A stretch of DNA of 64,000 nt from Candidatus Aramenus sp. CH1 (GCA_022678445.1 JALBWU010000010.1:31705-95704); one strand, 5' to 3'. Positions 52,419-62,463 are shown, counted from the first letter of the stretch. Numbers and translations are program-made. The notes: generated by a model not told the origin, from the sequence alone.

Positions 52419-53218
52419 AGGTAGAGCTAGCCCAAATAAGGCCAAAGTTGGGAGACGTCGAATTCAACCTATCAAAGCACGTGGAGATAATAGAGACGTC
52501 CTCGGCCGACTGCGTGGTGTTTCCGGAGCTCTCCCTAACGGGTTACGTCTTGAGGGATCTTGTCTACGAGGTGTACAGGGACTTAAAGAAGGCGTCGCAA
52601 AAGTTAGCTGATAAAGCGAAATGTGCGATCTTTGGCACGATAGACGAGGTGATGCCAGGGGTGCTCAGGAATTCTGCTGGAGTTGCAATAGAGGGCAAGC
52701 TAGATTTTGTCTACAAGTTCTTCCTCCCTACCTATGGACTGTTCGAGGAGAGGAGGTACTTCCAGCCCGGGAACCCCTTGAAGGACTTAAAGGTTTTCTC
52801 TTATAAAGGCTTCAAGTTTGGGGTTGCGATCTGCGAAGACGCGTGGCACCCAGAACCTATTGAGGCCCTAGCCCTATTAGGAGCCGAAGTAGTCTTCATA
52901 CCTTCTGCATCGCCGATGAGGAGGCTGTCCACTAGACTTGCAATAGAGGACCAGTGGGAAGCGCTCCTGAAGGCCCACTCCATAATGCACGGCATATGGT
53001 CTGCATTCGTGAACGCGGTTGGTAGCCAAGAGGAAGAGTACTTCTGGGGTGGGTCGATGATAGTGAACCCGCTCGGGGTGGTAATAGCTAGGGCCCAAAA
53101 GTTCGAGGAGGCGAGGCTCACGTCTTCAATAGACAGGGAGGACATTAGAAGGGCAAGGTATTTCAGTAGCTTCAGGGATCACAACAGGGACTTCCATAGA
53201 GCTATGTGGAACATTTAA
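52409..53218 (+). CDS. Nitrilase-fold amidohydrolase, likely stand-alone glutaminase for NadE
   Basis: 269 residues with the complete catalytic triad: Glu40 (VVFPELSLTGY), Lys103 (DFVYKFFLPTYG), Cys142 (VAICEDAWHPEP). The stretches LPTYGLFEERRYFQPG and SASPMRR are those of the glutaminase domain of glutamine-dependent NAD synthetase rather than of generic nitrilases. With the upstream nadE overlapping by 10 bp, the two probably form a split ammonia-channelling enzyme. Assembly is inference. Confidence 0.88.
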   Translation: MVLKVELAQIRPKLGDVEFNLSKHVEIIETSSADCVVFPELSLTGYVLRDLVYEVYRDLKKASQKLADKAKCAIFGTIDEVMPGVLRNSAGVAIEGKLDFVYKFFLPTYGLFEERRYFQPGNPLKDLKVFSYKGFKFGVAICEDAWHPEPIEALALLGAEVVFIPSASPMRRLSTRLAIEDQWEALLKAHSIMHGIWSAFVNAVGSQEEEYFWGGSMIVNPLGVVIARAQKFEEARLTSSIDREDIRRARYFSSFRDHNRDFHRAMWNI

Positions 53219-53247
53219 TAGTGAAAAAGAGACTAAATAATCCTAGT

Positions 53248-53523
53248 ATGATTTCTCAGAAGTTCGACATAGGCATATTATTGCTGTTCTTACTCATCAT
53301 TTTCCTAATACTCTCTATTCTTTATCCAATATTTATCATTGGTGCAATAGGCGTAAGTTTTCTAAATATTTATCATAGCAGAGTATTCATTCCTTTATCT
53401 TTACTATTACTTTTGCCTTTAGCGTTACATGGAGATTTTTACACAATATCAATAATATTACTTTTAGCTATTATTTTGTTTAATCTGTATAAATCTCTTA
53501 CAAAATTTACTCCTAATAAATAA
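53248..53523 (+). CDS. Small polytopic membrane protein
   Basis: 91 residues with about three hydrophobic helices (ILLLFLLIIFLILSILY, FIIGAIGVSFLN, and a C-terminal pair) and a basic end KSLTKFTPNK. The region is much more AT-rich than its neighbours. An ATTTAATAG box at about 53213-53221 favours ATG 53248 over the GTGs at 53206 and 53221. Function unknown. Confidence 0.55.
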   Translation: MISQKFDIGILLLFLLIIFLILSILYPIFIIGAIGVSFLNIYHSRVFIPLSLLLLLPLALHGDFYTISIILLLAIILFNLYKSLTKFTPNK

Positions 53524-53643
53524 ATTTAATGGTTTAACTCCACCTTAATCTAAATTAAAACAAATTTAAGGGAAACGGAATGGACTTTATAGCTCACCTA
53601 AAAGGTGTAGAGTTATTTAAAAATATTGGGAAATATCGTACAC

Positions 53644-53895
53644 ATGATAACCAAGATAGAAGAGCTCTTAGCGGGCAAAGGTTGGGAGACAAGGAAGAGA
53701 ATACTTAACGAGATTTCTTCAAGGCCAATGAGTGCATATGAACTAGCAAAGAAACTGAATTTAAATTATTCTACAGTAAAATACCACCTCGAATTGCTTG
53801 AGAGAACTGGGTTAGTTGCTCACAAAAAGGACAGGGGTAACAGACATCTGTATCAACCAACAAGAAACGCCCGTCTTCTTTATCAATCGGAATAA
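53644..53895 (+). CDS. ArsR/HTH-20-type winged-helix regulator
   Basis: 83 residues: GWETRKRILNEISSRPMSAYELAKKLNLNYSTVKYHLELL is a winged-helix DNA-binding domain, followed by a wing KKDRGNRHLYQPT. No ligand-binding domain. ATG 53644 is 25 bp from TATTTAAAAATA (53614-53625), so the upstream start at 53626 is rejected. It directly precedes the secreted protein gene and may control it (inference). Confidence 0.8.
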   Translation: MITKIEELLAGKGWETRKRILNEISSRPMSAYELAKKLNLNYSTVKYHLELLERTGLVAHKKDRGNRHLYQPTRNARLLYQSE

Positions 53896-53928
53896 TTTTT
53901 TATTTCTTGCAGTTTAAATAATCACGTA

Positions 53929-54468
53929 ATGATACTTCCCTTATTATTTCTTTTAGTTTTAGCACAACCCTATCACAACGTGAGCTACTCCGTTACAGTT
54001 ACAGTTAACAACACTGTTTACCAGTTCACGTATACCTTTACTGTACTCCAAGAGAACTCGTCAACAGTAACCTTCAACATGACTGTGTCTAGCTTGGGAT
54101 TTAAAACTACAGAGAAATACGTGGTGGGAATTAACGACCCTTATCCATTACCTGAGGACTTCAGGGCCTTTAACACATCTGACTTAACCTTTGTGGGAAA
54201 CGCGACACTTAACGGAGTTCAGATGCAGGAGTACAAGGGAATCTTTAACGCGTTGGGCAAGTACAACATCCCTGTGACCGCCTACTTTAATGACGGGGTA
54301 CTCTACTCGCTAAACGGGAGTAGCGATGGAGTAATAGTAGAGGTAATGCAAACTCCAACAACTTCAACGTCAACCTCGACTTCGACGTTTTCTTACCTGC
54401 CTTTAATAGTTTTCGTTGTAGCTATCGCAATTGCTGTAGTTATTCTATTGAAGATAGGTAAAATTTAA
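53929..54468 (+). CDS. Secreted, C-terminally membrane-anchored glycoprotein candidate
   Basis: 179 residues: N-terminal signal segment (ILPLLFLLVLAQP), a beta domain with repeated N-x-S/T sequons (NVSYS, NNTV, NSST, NMTV, NGSS), a Thr/Ser linker (TSTSTSTSTF), and a C-terminal helix (LIVFVVAIAIAVVILLKI) ending in KIGKI. This is the layout of archaeal surface proteins. Function unknown. Follows the winged-helix gene by 33 bp. Confidence 0.7.
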   Translation: MILPLLFLLVLAQPYHNVSYSVTVTVNNTVYQFTYTFTVLQENSSTVTFNMTVSSLGFKTTEKYVVGINDPYPLPEDFRAFNTSDLTFVGNATLNGVQMQEYKGIFNALGKYNIPVTAYFNDGVLYSLNGSSDGVIVEVMQTPTTSTSTSTSTFSYLPLIVFVVAIAIAVVILLKIGKI

Positions 54469-54492
54469 ATTATTTCTACTGAAAAGTTATAT

Positions 54493-54544
54493 AGATGATT
54501 GAATTGGTCTTTTCTGACTTGATGATTGATGCACGTCAGGCTGA
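54493..54544 (+). ncRNA. C/D-box-like small RNA candidate
   Basis: Box order AGATGA (54493-54498, one change from consensus), 15 nt, CTGA (54514-54517), 2 nt, TGATGA (54520-54525), 15 nt, CTGA (54541-54544). The T/A box TTTAAATTA near 54464-54472 would start transcription near 54493. Against it: no terminal stem, D'-C' spacer too short, and the last CTGA belongs to a perfect palindrome that fits an operator better. Confidence 0.25.
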
Positions 54545-54547
54545 CGT
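54533..54547. promoter_or_regulatory. Perfect 15-bp palindrome upstream of padR
   Basis: ACGTCAG-G-CTGACGT is a 7-bp perfect inverted repeat with a one-base centre at 54540. It ends 16 bp before the T/A box (54564-54573) of the PadR gene. Location and symmetry suit a dimeric regulator site, possibly PadR itself. Confidence 0.6.
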
Positions 54548-54592
54548 TAAAATCTATTTGAGAGTTTAAATACAATTAAAATTAACTCTACT

Positions 54593-54970
54593 GTGAATGT
54601 AATGACCTACAAAGAAACGCCGAAAATGATGGTTTTAAAGGGACTTATACAGATCATAGTATGTTACATTCTATATCGTTATGGAGACATGTATGGTTAT
54701 CAGATTAAAAAAAGACTTGAGGAAATAAACAATAGGAAACTCCCTCAAGGTCTAATCTACGTCACCCTGAAACGAATGGTAAACAACGGTATAATAGATA
54801 GCTATAACAGTAGAGGGAAAAAGTACTACAGACTTACGGAAGGAGGGAAAGCGTTTCTTTTCAACCACGTTGAGGTGCTTAAAAAGTTTCAACTTATAAC
54901 AGCGGAGATCTTGGGCTACTTGGAGGAGTGCAAGCTCAAGGACTCTAAGCCTAACGATAGCCGTAGTTAA
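54593..54970 (+). CDS. PadR-family transcriptional regulator
   Basis: 125 residues: winged-helix YRYGDMYGYQIKKRLEEI, GLIYVTLKRMVNNGIIDSY, and SRGKKYYRLTEGGKAFL, the PadR core, followed by a short C-terminal helix. PadR proteins often repress an adjacent efflux or stress gene. GTG 54593 lies 25 bp from GTTTAAATAC (54564-54573) and would be leaderless; ATG 54602 is an alternative. A palindrome just upstream suggests autoregulation. Confidence 0.82.
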   Translation: MNVMTYKETPKMMVLKGLIQIIVCYILYRYGDMYGYQIKKRLEEINNRKLPQGLIYVTLKRMVNNGIIDSYNSRGKKYYRLTEGGKAFLFNHVEVLKKFQLITAEILGYLEECKLKDSKPNDSRS

Positions 54971-55031
54971 ATCTAGGAATTGAAAGAAAGCTCACAACTG
55001 TGTTAGAGAACCCCTTGATCGGTTCCTTAGG

Positions 55032-55044
55032 AGGACTGAGTCCT
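55032..55044. promoter_or_regulatory. 13-bp palindrome upstream of ilvD
   Basis: AGGACT-G-AGTCCT, a perfect 6-bp inverted repeat. The centre (55038) is 28 bp upstream of the T/A box CTTAATAAAG (55062-55071), the same spacing as the palindrome before padR. Operator function is inferred. Confidence 0.5.
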
Positions 55045-55094
55045 TCACCTTAGATTAAAAGCTTAATAAAGTTGGCGAGAAGGTTTATTTCACC

Positions 55095-56777
55095 ATGATA
55101 GACAAAAGTAGGTCAAGAAAAGTTTATGGAGGTTTTGAAAAGGCTCCAAATAGGGCCTTCCTCAAGGCTATGGGGTTAACAGACGAGGACATAGACGTCA
55201 AACCCCTTGTTGGAATAGCGGCAGCGTGGAACGAGGCAGGACCTTGCAACATACACACCCTAGGGTTGGCAAACGTTGCAAAAGAAGGAGTAAGGGAGGC
55301 TGGTGGAACCCCAAGGATATTCACAACCCCGGTAGTAATTGACGGCATTGCAATGGGAAGCGAAGGGATGAAGTACTCCCTTGTGAGCAGGGAGGTAATA
55401 GCGGACACAGTAGAGTTGACCGTAAACGCCCACGGCTACGACGGCTTCGTAGCGATTGGGGGATGCGACAAGACGTTGCCAGGGCTGATGATGGCCATGG
55501 GCAGGCTAAACATACCATCGGTGGTGATGTACGGAGGAACCACCTTGCCCGGAAACTACATGGGGAAGCCCATAGCAATTGGCGACGTTTACGAGGCTGT
55601 AGGAGCCTATTCGGCGGGCAAGATAAGCTTAAACGACTTAAGGTTAATGGAAGACCACGCCATTCCAGGGCCGGGAACTTGTGGTGGACTATACACGGCA
55701 AATACCATGGGTCTAATGTCGGAGGCCCTTGGTTTGGCATTGCCTGGAAGCGCTTCTCCTCCTGCGGTGGACGCCGAGAAGGTTAAATACGCTAAGGAGA
55801 CCGGAAAGACACTTCTTCACGTAATGGAACTAGGGCTCAAGCCCAAGGACGTCCTCACCTTTGAGGCGTTTGAGAACGCGATCTCAGTCCTAATGGCGTC
55901 AGGCGGTTCTACAAACGCGGTACTGCACTTGCTCGCGATAGCCTATGAGGCAGGGGTGAAGTTAACTCTAGACGATTTCGAGAGAGTTGGGAGGAGAGTT
56001 CCGGAGATAGTTAACATGAAGCCCGGAGGAGAATACGTTATGGCTGACCTACACAAGGTCGGTGGAGCTCCCCTTTTAATGAAAAAACTCCTTGACGCAG
56101 GTCTCCTCCACGGAGATGCCATTACCGTGACCGGAAAGACAGTGAAACAGAACCTAGATGAGTTCAAGATACCTCCAGTAGACCACTCGTATATAGTCAA
56201 AGACGTCAAAAATCCCCTGTATCCAGAGGGAGGCATAAAGATACTTAAGGGCAACTTGGCTCCAGAGGGGGCAGTAATAAAGGTCTCCGCCAGTAAAGTC
56301 ACATTCCACAGAGGCCCAGCAAAGGTGTTCAACTCCGAAGAAGAGGCCTTTAACGCCGTAATAAACAGGAAAATTAAGGAAGGCGACGTTGTAGTGATAA
56401 GGTACGAGGGACCTAAGGGAGGACCAGGAATGAGGGAGATGTTAGATGTGACTAGCGCAATAGTGGGTCAAGGATTGGGAGAGAAGGTGGCTTTGATTAC
56501 AGATGGAAGGTTCTCCGGGGCTACTAGGGGAATGATGGTTGGCCACGTGGCTCCGGAGGCCATGGTGGGTGGACCAATAGCCCTTTTAAGGGACGGAGAC
56601 GAAATAACCATAGACGCGAAGGAAGGAAAGCTCCTAGTTAACCTGTCAGAGGAGGAAATGAAGTCAAGGCTAAAGGAGTGGAGCCCCCCAAAGCCCAGGT
56701 ACGAGAGAGGTCTGTTAGCCAAGTACGCTAGCCTAGTGGCGTCTGCCTCCATGGGCGCAGTACTTATACCTCATTAG
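55095..56777 (+). CDS. ilvD: Dihydroxy-acid dehydratase
   Basis: Dehydrates 2,3-dihydroxy acids in valine, leucine and isoleucine synthesis; Sulfolobales homologues also act on sugar acids. The Fe-S ligand cysteines are Cys51 (AGPCNIH), Cys124 (GGCDKTLPG) and Cys196 ([13 protein letters not shown]). 560 residues. The strongly conserved [10 protein letters not shown] and FSGATRG are present. The ATG at 55095 is near the T/A box, with a palindrome upstream. Confidence 0.95.
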   Translation: MIDKSRSRKVYGGFEKAPNRAFLKAMGLTDEDIDVKPLVGIAAAWNEAGPCNIHTLGLANVAKEGVREAGGTPRIFTTPVVIDGIAMGSEGMKYSLVSREVIADTVELTVNAHGYDGFVAIGGCDKTLPGLMMAMGRLNIPSVVMYGGTTLPGNYMGKPIAIGDVYEAVGAYSAGKISLNDLRLMEDHAIPGPGTCGGLYTANTMGLMSEALGLALPGSASPPAVDAEKVKYAKETGKTLLHVMELGLKPKDVLTFEAFENAISVLMASGGSTNAVLHLLAIAYEAGVKLTLDDFERVGRRVPEIVNMKPGGEYVMADLHKVGGAPLLMKKLLDAGLLHGDAITVTGKTVKQNLDEFKIPPVDHSYIVKDVKNPLYPEGGIKILKGNLAPEGAVIKVSASKVTFHRGPAKVFNSEEEAFNAVINRKIKEGDVVVIRYEGPKGGPGMREMLDVTSAIVGQGLGEKVALITDGRFSGATRGMMVGHVAPEAMVGGPIALLRDGDEITIDAKEGKLLVNLSEEEMKSRLKEWSPPKPRYERGLLAKYASLVASASMGAVLIPH

Positions 56778-56833
56778 ATTTTTTCATTATGAATATATTA
56801 CCTCTTCTCAAATTCAGACGCTTATATTGTTAA

Positions 56834-57943
<1,110 letters not shown>

Positions 57944-57969
57944 AACTTTTTTCTTCTAACCTCAATTTT

Positions 57970-58029
57970 CTCCTGATGACCACGCCCTTAGCAGAAGGGT
58001 GATGGGAGTCCCAGGGCTGAGGTTTTAGC
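57970..58029 (+). ncRNA. Structured 5' leader / C/D-box-like element upstream of the next gene
   Basis: TGATGA (57974-57979), TGATGG (58000-58005) and CTGA (58017-58020) are ordered like boxes C, C' and D; the D' position reads CAGA. The same bases also form two hairpins: CCCTT-AGCAG-AAGGG (57985-57999) and TGGG-AGT-CCCA (58003-58013). The final TGAGGT (58018-58023) is an SD site 6 nt before ATG 58030. A T/A stretch at 57941-57952 is about 25 bp before 57970. Confidence 0.35.
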
Positions 58030-58821
58030 ATGGATTACATATCTTTGGCCGAACAAGTTGGAATAGACAAGGAAAAGGCAGTTTACGTCTATAAGAGGAT
58101 GAACGGGGGGTACTACGTCCTACTATACTATTCGAAACCCCCCATAACTTACTCATTAAAGGACTGGCCTTTGCTCTACCTCAAGAGGAGGAAGCACTAC
58201 CCGAAACTGGCAGAACCGGGCTACAACGAGGCGTTCCAGCTACTGGTGATGCTCGACGTGTACTCCATAGTGGGAACCTCGTTTTTCCTTCTTCACGGGG
58301 ATCACAACATCCCTTACACCTTAATTGAAAGGGAGATGAAAGAAGTTTACGAGGGAATTAGGCAAGTGGCAAACCAAGAGTCCCTTTATCCGTACCCCTC
58401 CATGGGGGAGCAGATAAAGGCGGACTTCAGTGGATTCGTCAGGGACATCGTGGAGAAGAGGAGAAGGGACGACGATGAAGACAACGTTAAGCTCTTCAAC
58501 GAGATAGCCTACAACAGCGAAGTAATGGATAGCTTGAAGAGGAGTTACCCTTGGGCGAAGACCATTTCAGAGGAAAAGAGCTTGAAGGCCGTGTCCTTGG
58601 CTAACGCTCTTGATAAGTTTTTAGAGGAGGTAAAACTGAAGGTATTTTACCTTGCCGCTGAAAGGACCAGAGCGTTCGACAAGATCCTAGTTGAGAGGGG
58701 AATAAGAGACGCTGTAAACTTCGTGGAGAAGAGCGAAATAAAAGACCAACCTACCAACGAGTTTGAGGCTGAGGTGCTGAGGATAATAAAAGACATAAAG
58801 TCCTCCTCCTCTTACCTTTAG
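58030..58821 (+). CDS. Unknown 263-residue protein
   Basis: Not recognised. N-terminal part (residues 5-60) has KAVYVYKRMNGGYYVLLYY and a KRRKHYPK basic patch; the middle is mixed, and the C-terminal half is helical and charged (VEKRRRDDDEDN, EEVKLKVFYLAAERTRAF). No signal or membrane segment. Unlike most genes here, it has a leader and a clear SD (TGAGGT), so translation may be regulated. Confidence 0.6.
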   Translation: MDYISLAEQVGIDKEKAVYVYKRMNGGYYVLLYYSKPPITYSLKDWPLLYLKRRKHYPKLAEPGYNEAFQLLVMLDVYSIVGTSFFLLHGDHNIPYTLIEREMKEVYEGIRQVANQESLYPYPSMGEQIKADFSGFVRDIVEKRRRDDDEDNVKLFNEIAYNSEVMDSLKRSYPWAKTISEEKSLKAVSLANALDKFLEEVKLKVFYLAAERTRAFDKILVERGIRDAVNFVEKSEIKDQPTNEFEAEVLRIIKDIKSSSSYL

Positions 58822-58880
58822 GGGGCACCCAAGGTCTCTGATAAAAACTTATATGTAGCTGGAAGTAGAGTTTTGAACTT

Positions 58881-59231
58881 GTGAAGGGAAAAACAAGAGA
58901 GAAATCCACGAGCAGCATAAGGAAAGGCAGGGAGAGCATATTGGCGTTCAAGGAAGAGCTGAGGAGCATGACGTTTGAGCCGTTTTACGGGGAGAACATA
59001 AAGAGCATCATAACTAGGATTACGAGCAAGATACAGTCCTTAGCGGAGGACTACGGTTACGACGTTGAGTTCCCCAAGAAGGCTGAAATGGAGATAGACG
59101 GCAACATCTACTACTTCAATTACACGCTGAAGGTTAAGACCAAAACTTCCACAAAAAAGATCACGCTTCAAGTCCAATACATAATGTACGAAGAAGAAAA
59201 CTGGGTTGGGATGATAACTGAGGTCAAGTAG
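58881..59231 (+). CDS. Small basic protein, unknown function
   Basis: 116 residues, GTG start at 58881. The first ~20 residues are basic and Ser-rich (KGKTREKSTSSIRKGRES), then a helix with SIITRITSKIQSLAEDYG and a C-terminal beta part (YYFNYTLKVKTK, KKITLQVQYIMYEEENWVG). Nucleic-acid binding is possible from charge only. A T/A box near 58846-58855 suits the start. Its end overlaps the convergent protease gene by 8 bp. Confidence 0.55.
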   Translation: MKGKTREKSTSSIRKGRESILAFKEELRSMTFEPFYGENIKSIITRITSKIQSLAEDYGYDVEFPKKAEMEIDGNIYYFNYTLKVKTKTSTKKITLQVQYIMYEEENWVGMITEVK

Positions 59232-62200
59232 GTCTCTTAGCTTTTCTAATAGCGTTCACCGCTATAGCGGTTGCCACTCCCACCACGGCTAGTTCTCCTA
59301 CAAGCTCCGCAACAGTCGTCTCTGCCTGGTTTGCTACCTGTGCGCTGGTAGTAGGAGTTGTGTTTTGAGTAGGGGTCACACTTACATTGTACAGACTACC
59401 GCGGAACTCCAGAAGGTTCCACTTACTTACGATAGCCCCGTTCTTTAGCGTGTAGTTGTATATTTGGCTGTTGATCAGTGTCACGGTAGCGTTGATAATG
59501 GTGGCGTTCCGTACTATGGAGTCCACTATAGTGGCGTTGTGGTTCACGATATACGCGTAGTCAATGTAATCGCCGTACGCGTAGGAACCGTTAAATAAGC
59601 TAACGTAAACCAAGGGCAACAGTATGAACGAAGAGCTGGGAAAGTCGGGGGCTATGGTCAATGTATTGTAATTTAGAGAAGATGGAGTCCCAGTTGGGTA
59701 CCCGGAGGCGGCGATCCCAAAGACGTATATGTACCACGGTGAAGAGAGGGCACCTTCTGACAGCCCAAAGCCGTTGGGAGTAGAACCGTTGACGACGCTC
59801 ACGTTAGCCACCCACGTGCCATTGACGTAGACCATAGGGTATGCGTACGAAATGCTAAGGGAGTCGAAGTCTTTCGCCATGAATGAGGGGATAACTACGG
59901 CAGTAAAAGATCCGAGCGTTACTGGGCTACCGTTGGGGTAGTCTATACTGGCGTAAACGCCTAAGCTAGTACCTTGAAATACTACCTTAGGGTTGGACAC
60001 CTTCACCGACAAGGATCCTGGCGACACGTATATTTGAGTAAACCCTAAGCCGCTGTCAGTATAGCTCTCGTGGTAGTAGTCTGCAACCGCAACTACCTTA
60101 TAGTAGCCCGGGCTCATGTTTCTTGGAATGGTAATCTGCTTGACGTAATATTGGGTCCCATCGACGTAAATCGAGTTTACCTCCGTAGAGTAAACAACCC
60201 TGTCGCCTTTGTAGAAGTAAACGGTAACGTTAGGCGACCCCACAGTCTCGGCTATAACCTCCAAGGTCACGTTGGAACCGGGAGAGGTCACGGTCGGCTC
60301 AGTGAAAACGGAGGGTATTAGGGCGGGTACAACGTAGATGCCCTCAACAAATTCGTCGAAGCCGAAGGCCCCATTTACCTTAACCATGTAAATCCCTCCA
60401 ATGTTACCAGAGATATTGTAAGCTCCGTCCAAGTAGTTGGAGGAAATCGATATACCAAAGGCTGAGATGTTTATCACCTCAGCCCTGGTAAGATACACGT
60501 CGGCAACTTGGGAGAAGTTGTCGTATATTACGCTATAGTTATAGATTTCCGCTGAGGTGTTGGAAGGGGGCTTAGACACGGAACCATTAGGATAGGCGAA
60601 TTGGACTAGAATCGGGATCTCTCCCGGCTGATAGTATATTGCGACCTGAGGTAACAGGAATATCGCTTGCAGTCCCACCACAACGTACGTTCCAGAAGTG
60701 TAGTTCCCTCCCTCTACTACTACCTCCTCAACTCCATCTCCTTCAGCGGTAAACGACCCCACCCAATAACTGCCGTTGTAGAGCAAGGGGAACCGCTCTA
60801 TTATGGAGGTCCCGTTATACACGTAAGCTGTTAGCCTTGTGCCTAGAGGAGCCTTGGTCACTACCTTAACTGTTTGCCCATCCAAGTAGGAGGTGTTCTG
60901 TACCGCTACTGTCACGGTAGGCACGCTTATCGCTTTCCCAAGGTATGAGAGCATGTACCCTGCGTTAATGTAACCTAGACCGCTAACGGGGTTGTAAGAC
61001 GAATTCGCTATGTACGGCGTGTTGTAGCCAAACGTCACGGGCACTAGAGCCTTTGTACCGCTAAGCTGGTAAAGTAGGGGGTTCACGAACCCCAGCCTTC
61101 CGTAAACTTGGCTCATTAGATCGAGGATCCCAGCGATAGTTGGAGAAGCAAGGGACGTCCCACCCACGAGGTAGGTCTGGTTGTAATAGTAAATTACTGG
61201 GACCCCAGTGTAGGGGTTTGCATCAGCTACGACGTCTGGTACTTCCCTAAAGCCCCTGCTACCTTGGTACCAAGGTGAGGGGAAGATTGAGCTAAACCCC
61301 CCCGTTGAGGCGCCGAAAACGCTCTCCCCGCTCCATGCCGTCTGTTCCGTGAGGTTGCCGGCAACGTATAAGGACGTACCGCCTGCTGCTAGGACATAAG
61401 GGTCGCTTGCTGGGAAGACCAAGTTACCGTTGGGGAAGAGGAAGAAGTTGTTGCCGGTCCCCCCGGCGTCACCGCTGGCTGCGACAAATGTTATCCCCTC
61501 CACCTCTCCTAACCAGTACTCGTAGTCTAGGGCCTGGACGCAACTCAGGGGTAGGACGCCCAGGTCGAAGTAGATCTCTGGGATTCCAAAGCTCTGGGAC
61601 AACACGTTGACTTTGTCCTGCTGGTCAATGAACGCTATGGCCTCGACCAAGGAGATGTCGGGGTTAGCGACGTAAAGGTATATCCCAGCGCCTGGGGCTT
61701 CCAAGTGTACGTACTCGACGTCTAGGGAAATCTCGAGGGCCCATCCGTTGCTAATACCGTCGTTTGGGTCGTATGGGCCAATCGGCACCACTTTTAAGAA
61801 CGGTGGGGCCGTCACGTTGAAGGTCTTGTCGAAATCGTTCAACTGTTGAACAATGTATGGGTCTCCGTAGAAGTCGAGTATTCCCACGGAAGTACCGTTC
61901 CCGTTTATGCCGTGGTTAAGCAGTACCGTCACGTTATATGCCTGCCTCAATTGTTCTGGCTTTACCTCGGAGAAGGCTACAGCCTGGGTCACGTTGTACA
62001 GGGTATTTGGCCTTGACAAGAGGGCTTTGGTGAAGTTGGTTGATATTAGATAGGCAGAGCCTATTGGAGAAGGCCCCTCTCCCTCAAACTCGTAGAAGGT
62101 TATGTTCCCGAACTTGTACACGTAAAACGTGCCGTGTAATGCTCTCTCCAAGACCTCAACTTTTCCGCTCACGGTTATGACGTTAAGGTAAGTCTGAGTT

Positions 62201-62463
62201 GACAGACCAAACTGGTGGAAGTAGTTTACGGCCCTTTGAATCTCGGCATTGGGGATAAACAGTCGTTCTACTTGAGTCAAGTTAAGCACCGTGTGGTTCT
62301 CCACATACATCTGGAGGAGCTCTAAGTTCTTCGGTTGTTCCACAACAGTTACTGTAACGTAAGCGTCCTTGTTTAAGGTCGACTGAAAGTCGTGAGTGTT
62401 AACTCCCACCAAGGGGATAACGGAGCCTACTAGGAAAATGAGGGTAATTAACTCCTTTAACAT
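59224..62463 (-). CDS. Secreted sedolisin (S53) acid protease with C-terminal membrane anchor
   Basis: 1079 residues from ATG 62463 (the open frame begins at 62481; the TATA-like box at 62485-62494 favours the shorter). An N-terminal signal (LIFLVGSVIPLVGV), prodomain (about 25-175) and catalytic S53 domain: Glu244 and Asp248 in WALEISLDVEY, Asp332 in SGDAGGTG, Ser437 in GGTSLASP. About 570 C-terminal residues are beta domains with many N-glycosylation sequons, ending in a hydrophobic helix (VVGVATAIAVNAI) and RKAKRPT. Suited to activity outside the cell at low pH. Confidence 0.9.
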   Translation of the reverse strand: MLKELITLIFLVGSVIPLVGVNTHDFQSTLNKDAYVTVTVVEQPKNLELLQMYVENHTVLNLTQVERLFIPNAEIQRAVNYFHQFGLSTQTYLNVITVSGKVEVLERALHGTFYVYKFGNITFYEFEGEGPSPIGSAYLISTNFTKALLSRPNTLYNVTQAVAFSEVKPEQLRQAYNVTVLLNHGINGNGTSVGILDFYGDPYIVQQLNDFDKTFNVTAPPFLKVVPIGPYDPNDGISNGWALEISLDVEYVHLEAPGAGIYLYVANPDISLVEAIAFIDQQDKVNVLSQSFGIPEIYFDLGVLPLSCVQALDYEYWLGEVEGITFVAASGDAGGTGNNFFLFPNGNLVFPASDPYVLAAGGTSLYVAGNLTEQTAWSGESVFGASTGGFSSIFPSPWYQGSRGFREVPDVVADANPYTGVPVIYYYNQTYLVGGTSLASPTIAGILDLMSQVYGRLGFVNPLLYQLSGTKALVPVTFGYNTPYIANSSYNPVSGLGYINAGYMLSYLGKAISVPTVTVAVQNTSYLDGQTVKVVTKAPLGTRLTAYVYNGTSIIERFPLLYNGSYWVGSFTAEGDGVEEVVVEGGNYTSGTYVVVGLQAIFLLPQVAIYYQPGEIPILVQFAYPNGSVSKPPSNTSAEIYNYSVIYDNFSQVADVYLTRAEVINISAFGISISSNYLDGAYNISGNIGGIYMVKVNGAFGFDEFVEGIYVVPALIPSVFTEPTVTSPGSNVTLEVIAETVGSPNVTVYFYKGDRVVYSTEVNSIYVDGTQYYVKQITIPRNMSPGYYKVVAVADYYHESYTDSGLGFTQIYVSPGSLSVKVSNPKVVFQGTSLGVYASIDYPNGSPVTLGSFTAVVIPSFMAKDFDSLSISYAYPMVYVNGTWVANVSVVNGSTPNGFGLSEGALSSPWYIYVFGIAASGYPTGTPSSLNYNTLTIAPDFPSSSFILLPLVYVSLFNGSYAYGDYIDYAYIVNHNATIVDSIVRNATIINATVTLINSQIYNYTLKNGAIVSKWNLLEFRGSLYNVSVTPTQNTTPTTSAQVANQAETTVAELVGELAVVGVATAIAVNAIRKAKRPT

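Noticed and set aside
55321..55740. Minus-strand frame opposite ilvD
   Set aside because: Pro/Ser/Leu-rich shadow of a highly conserved gene, with no start signals.
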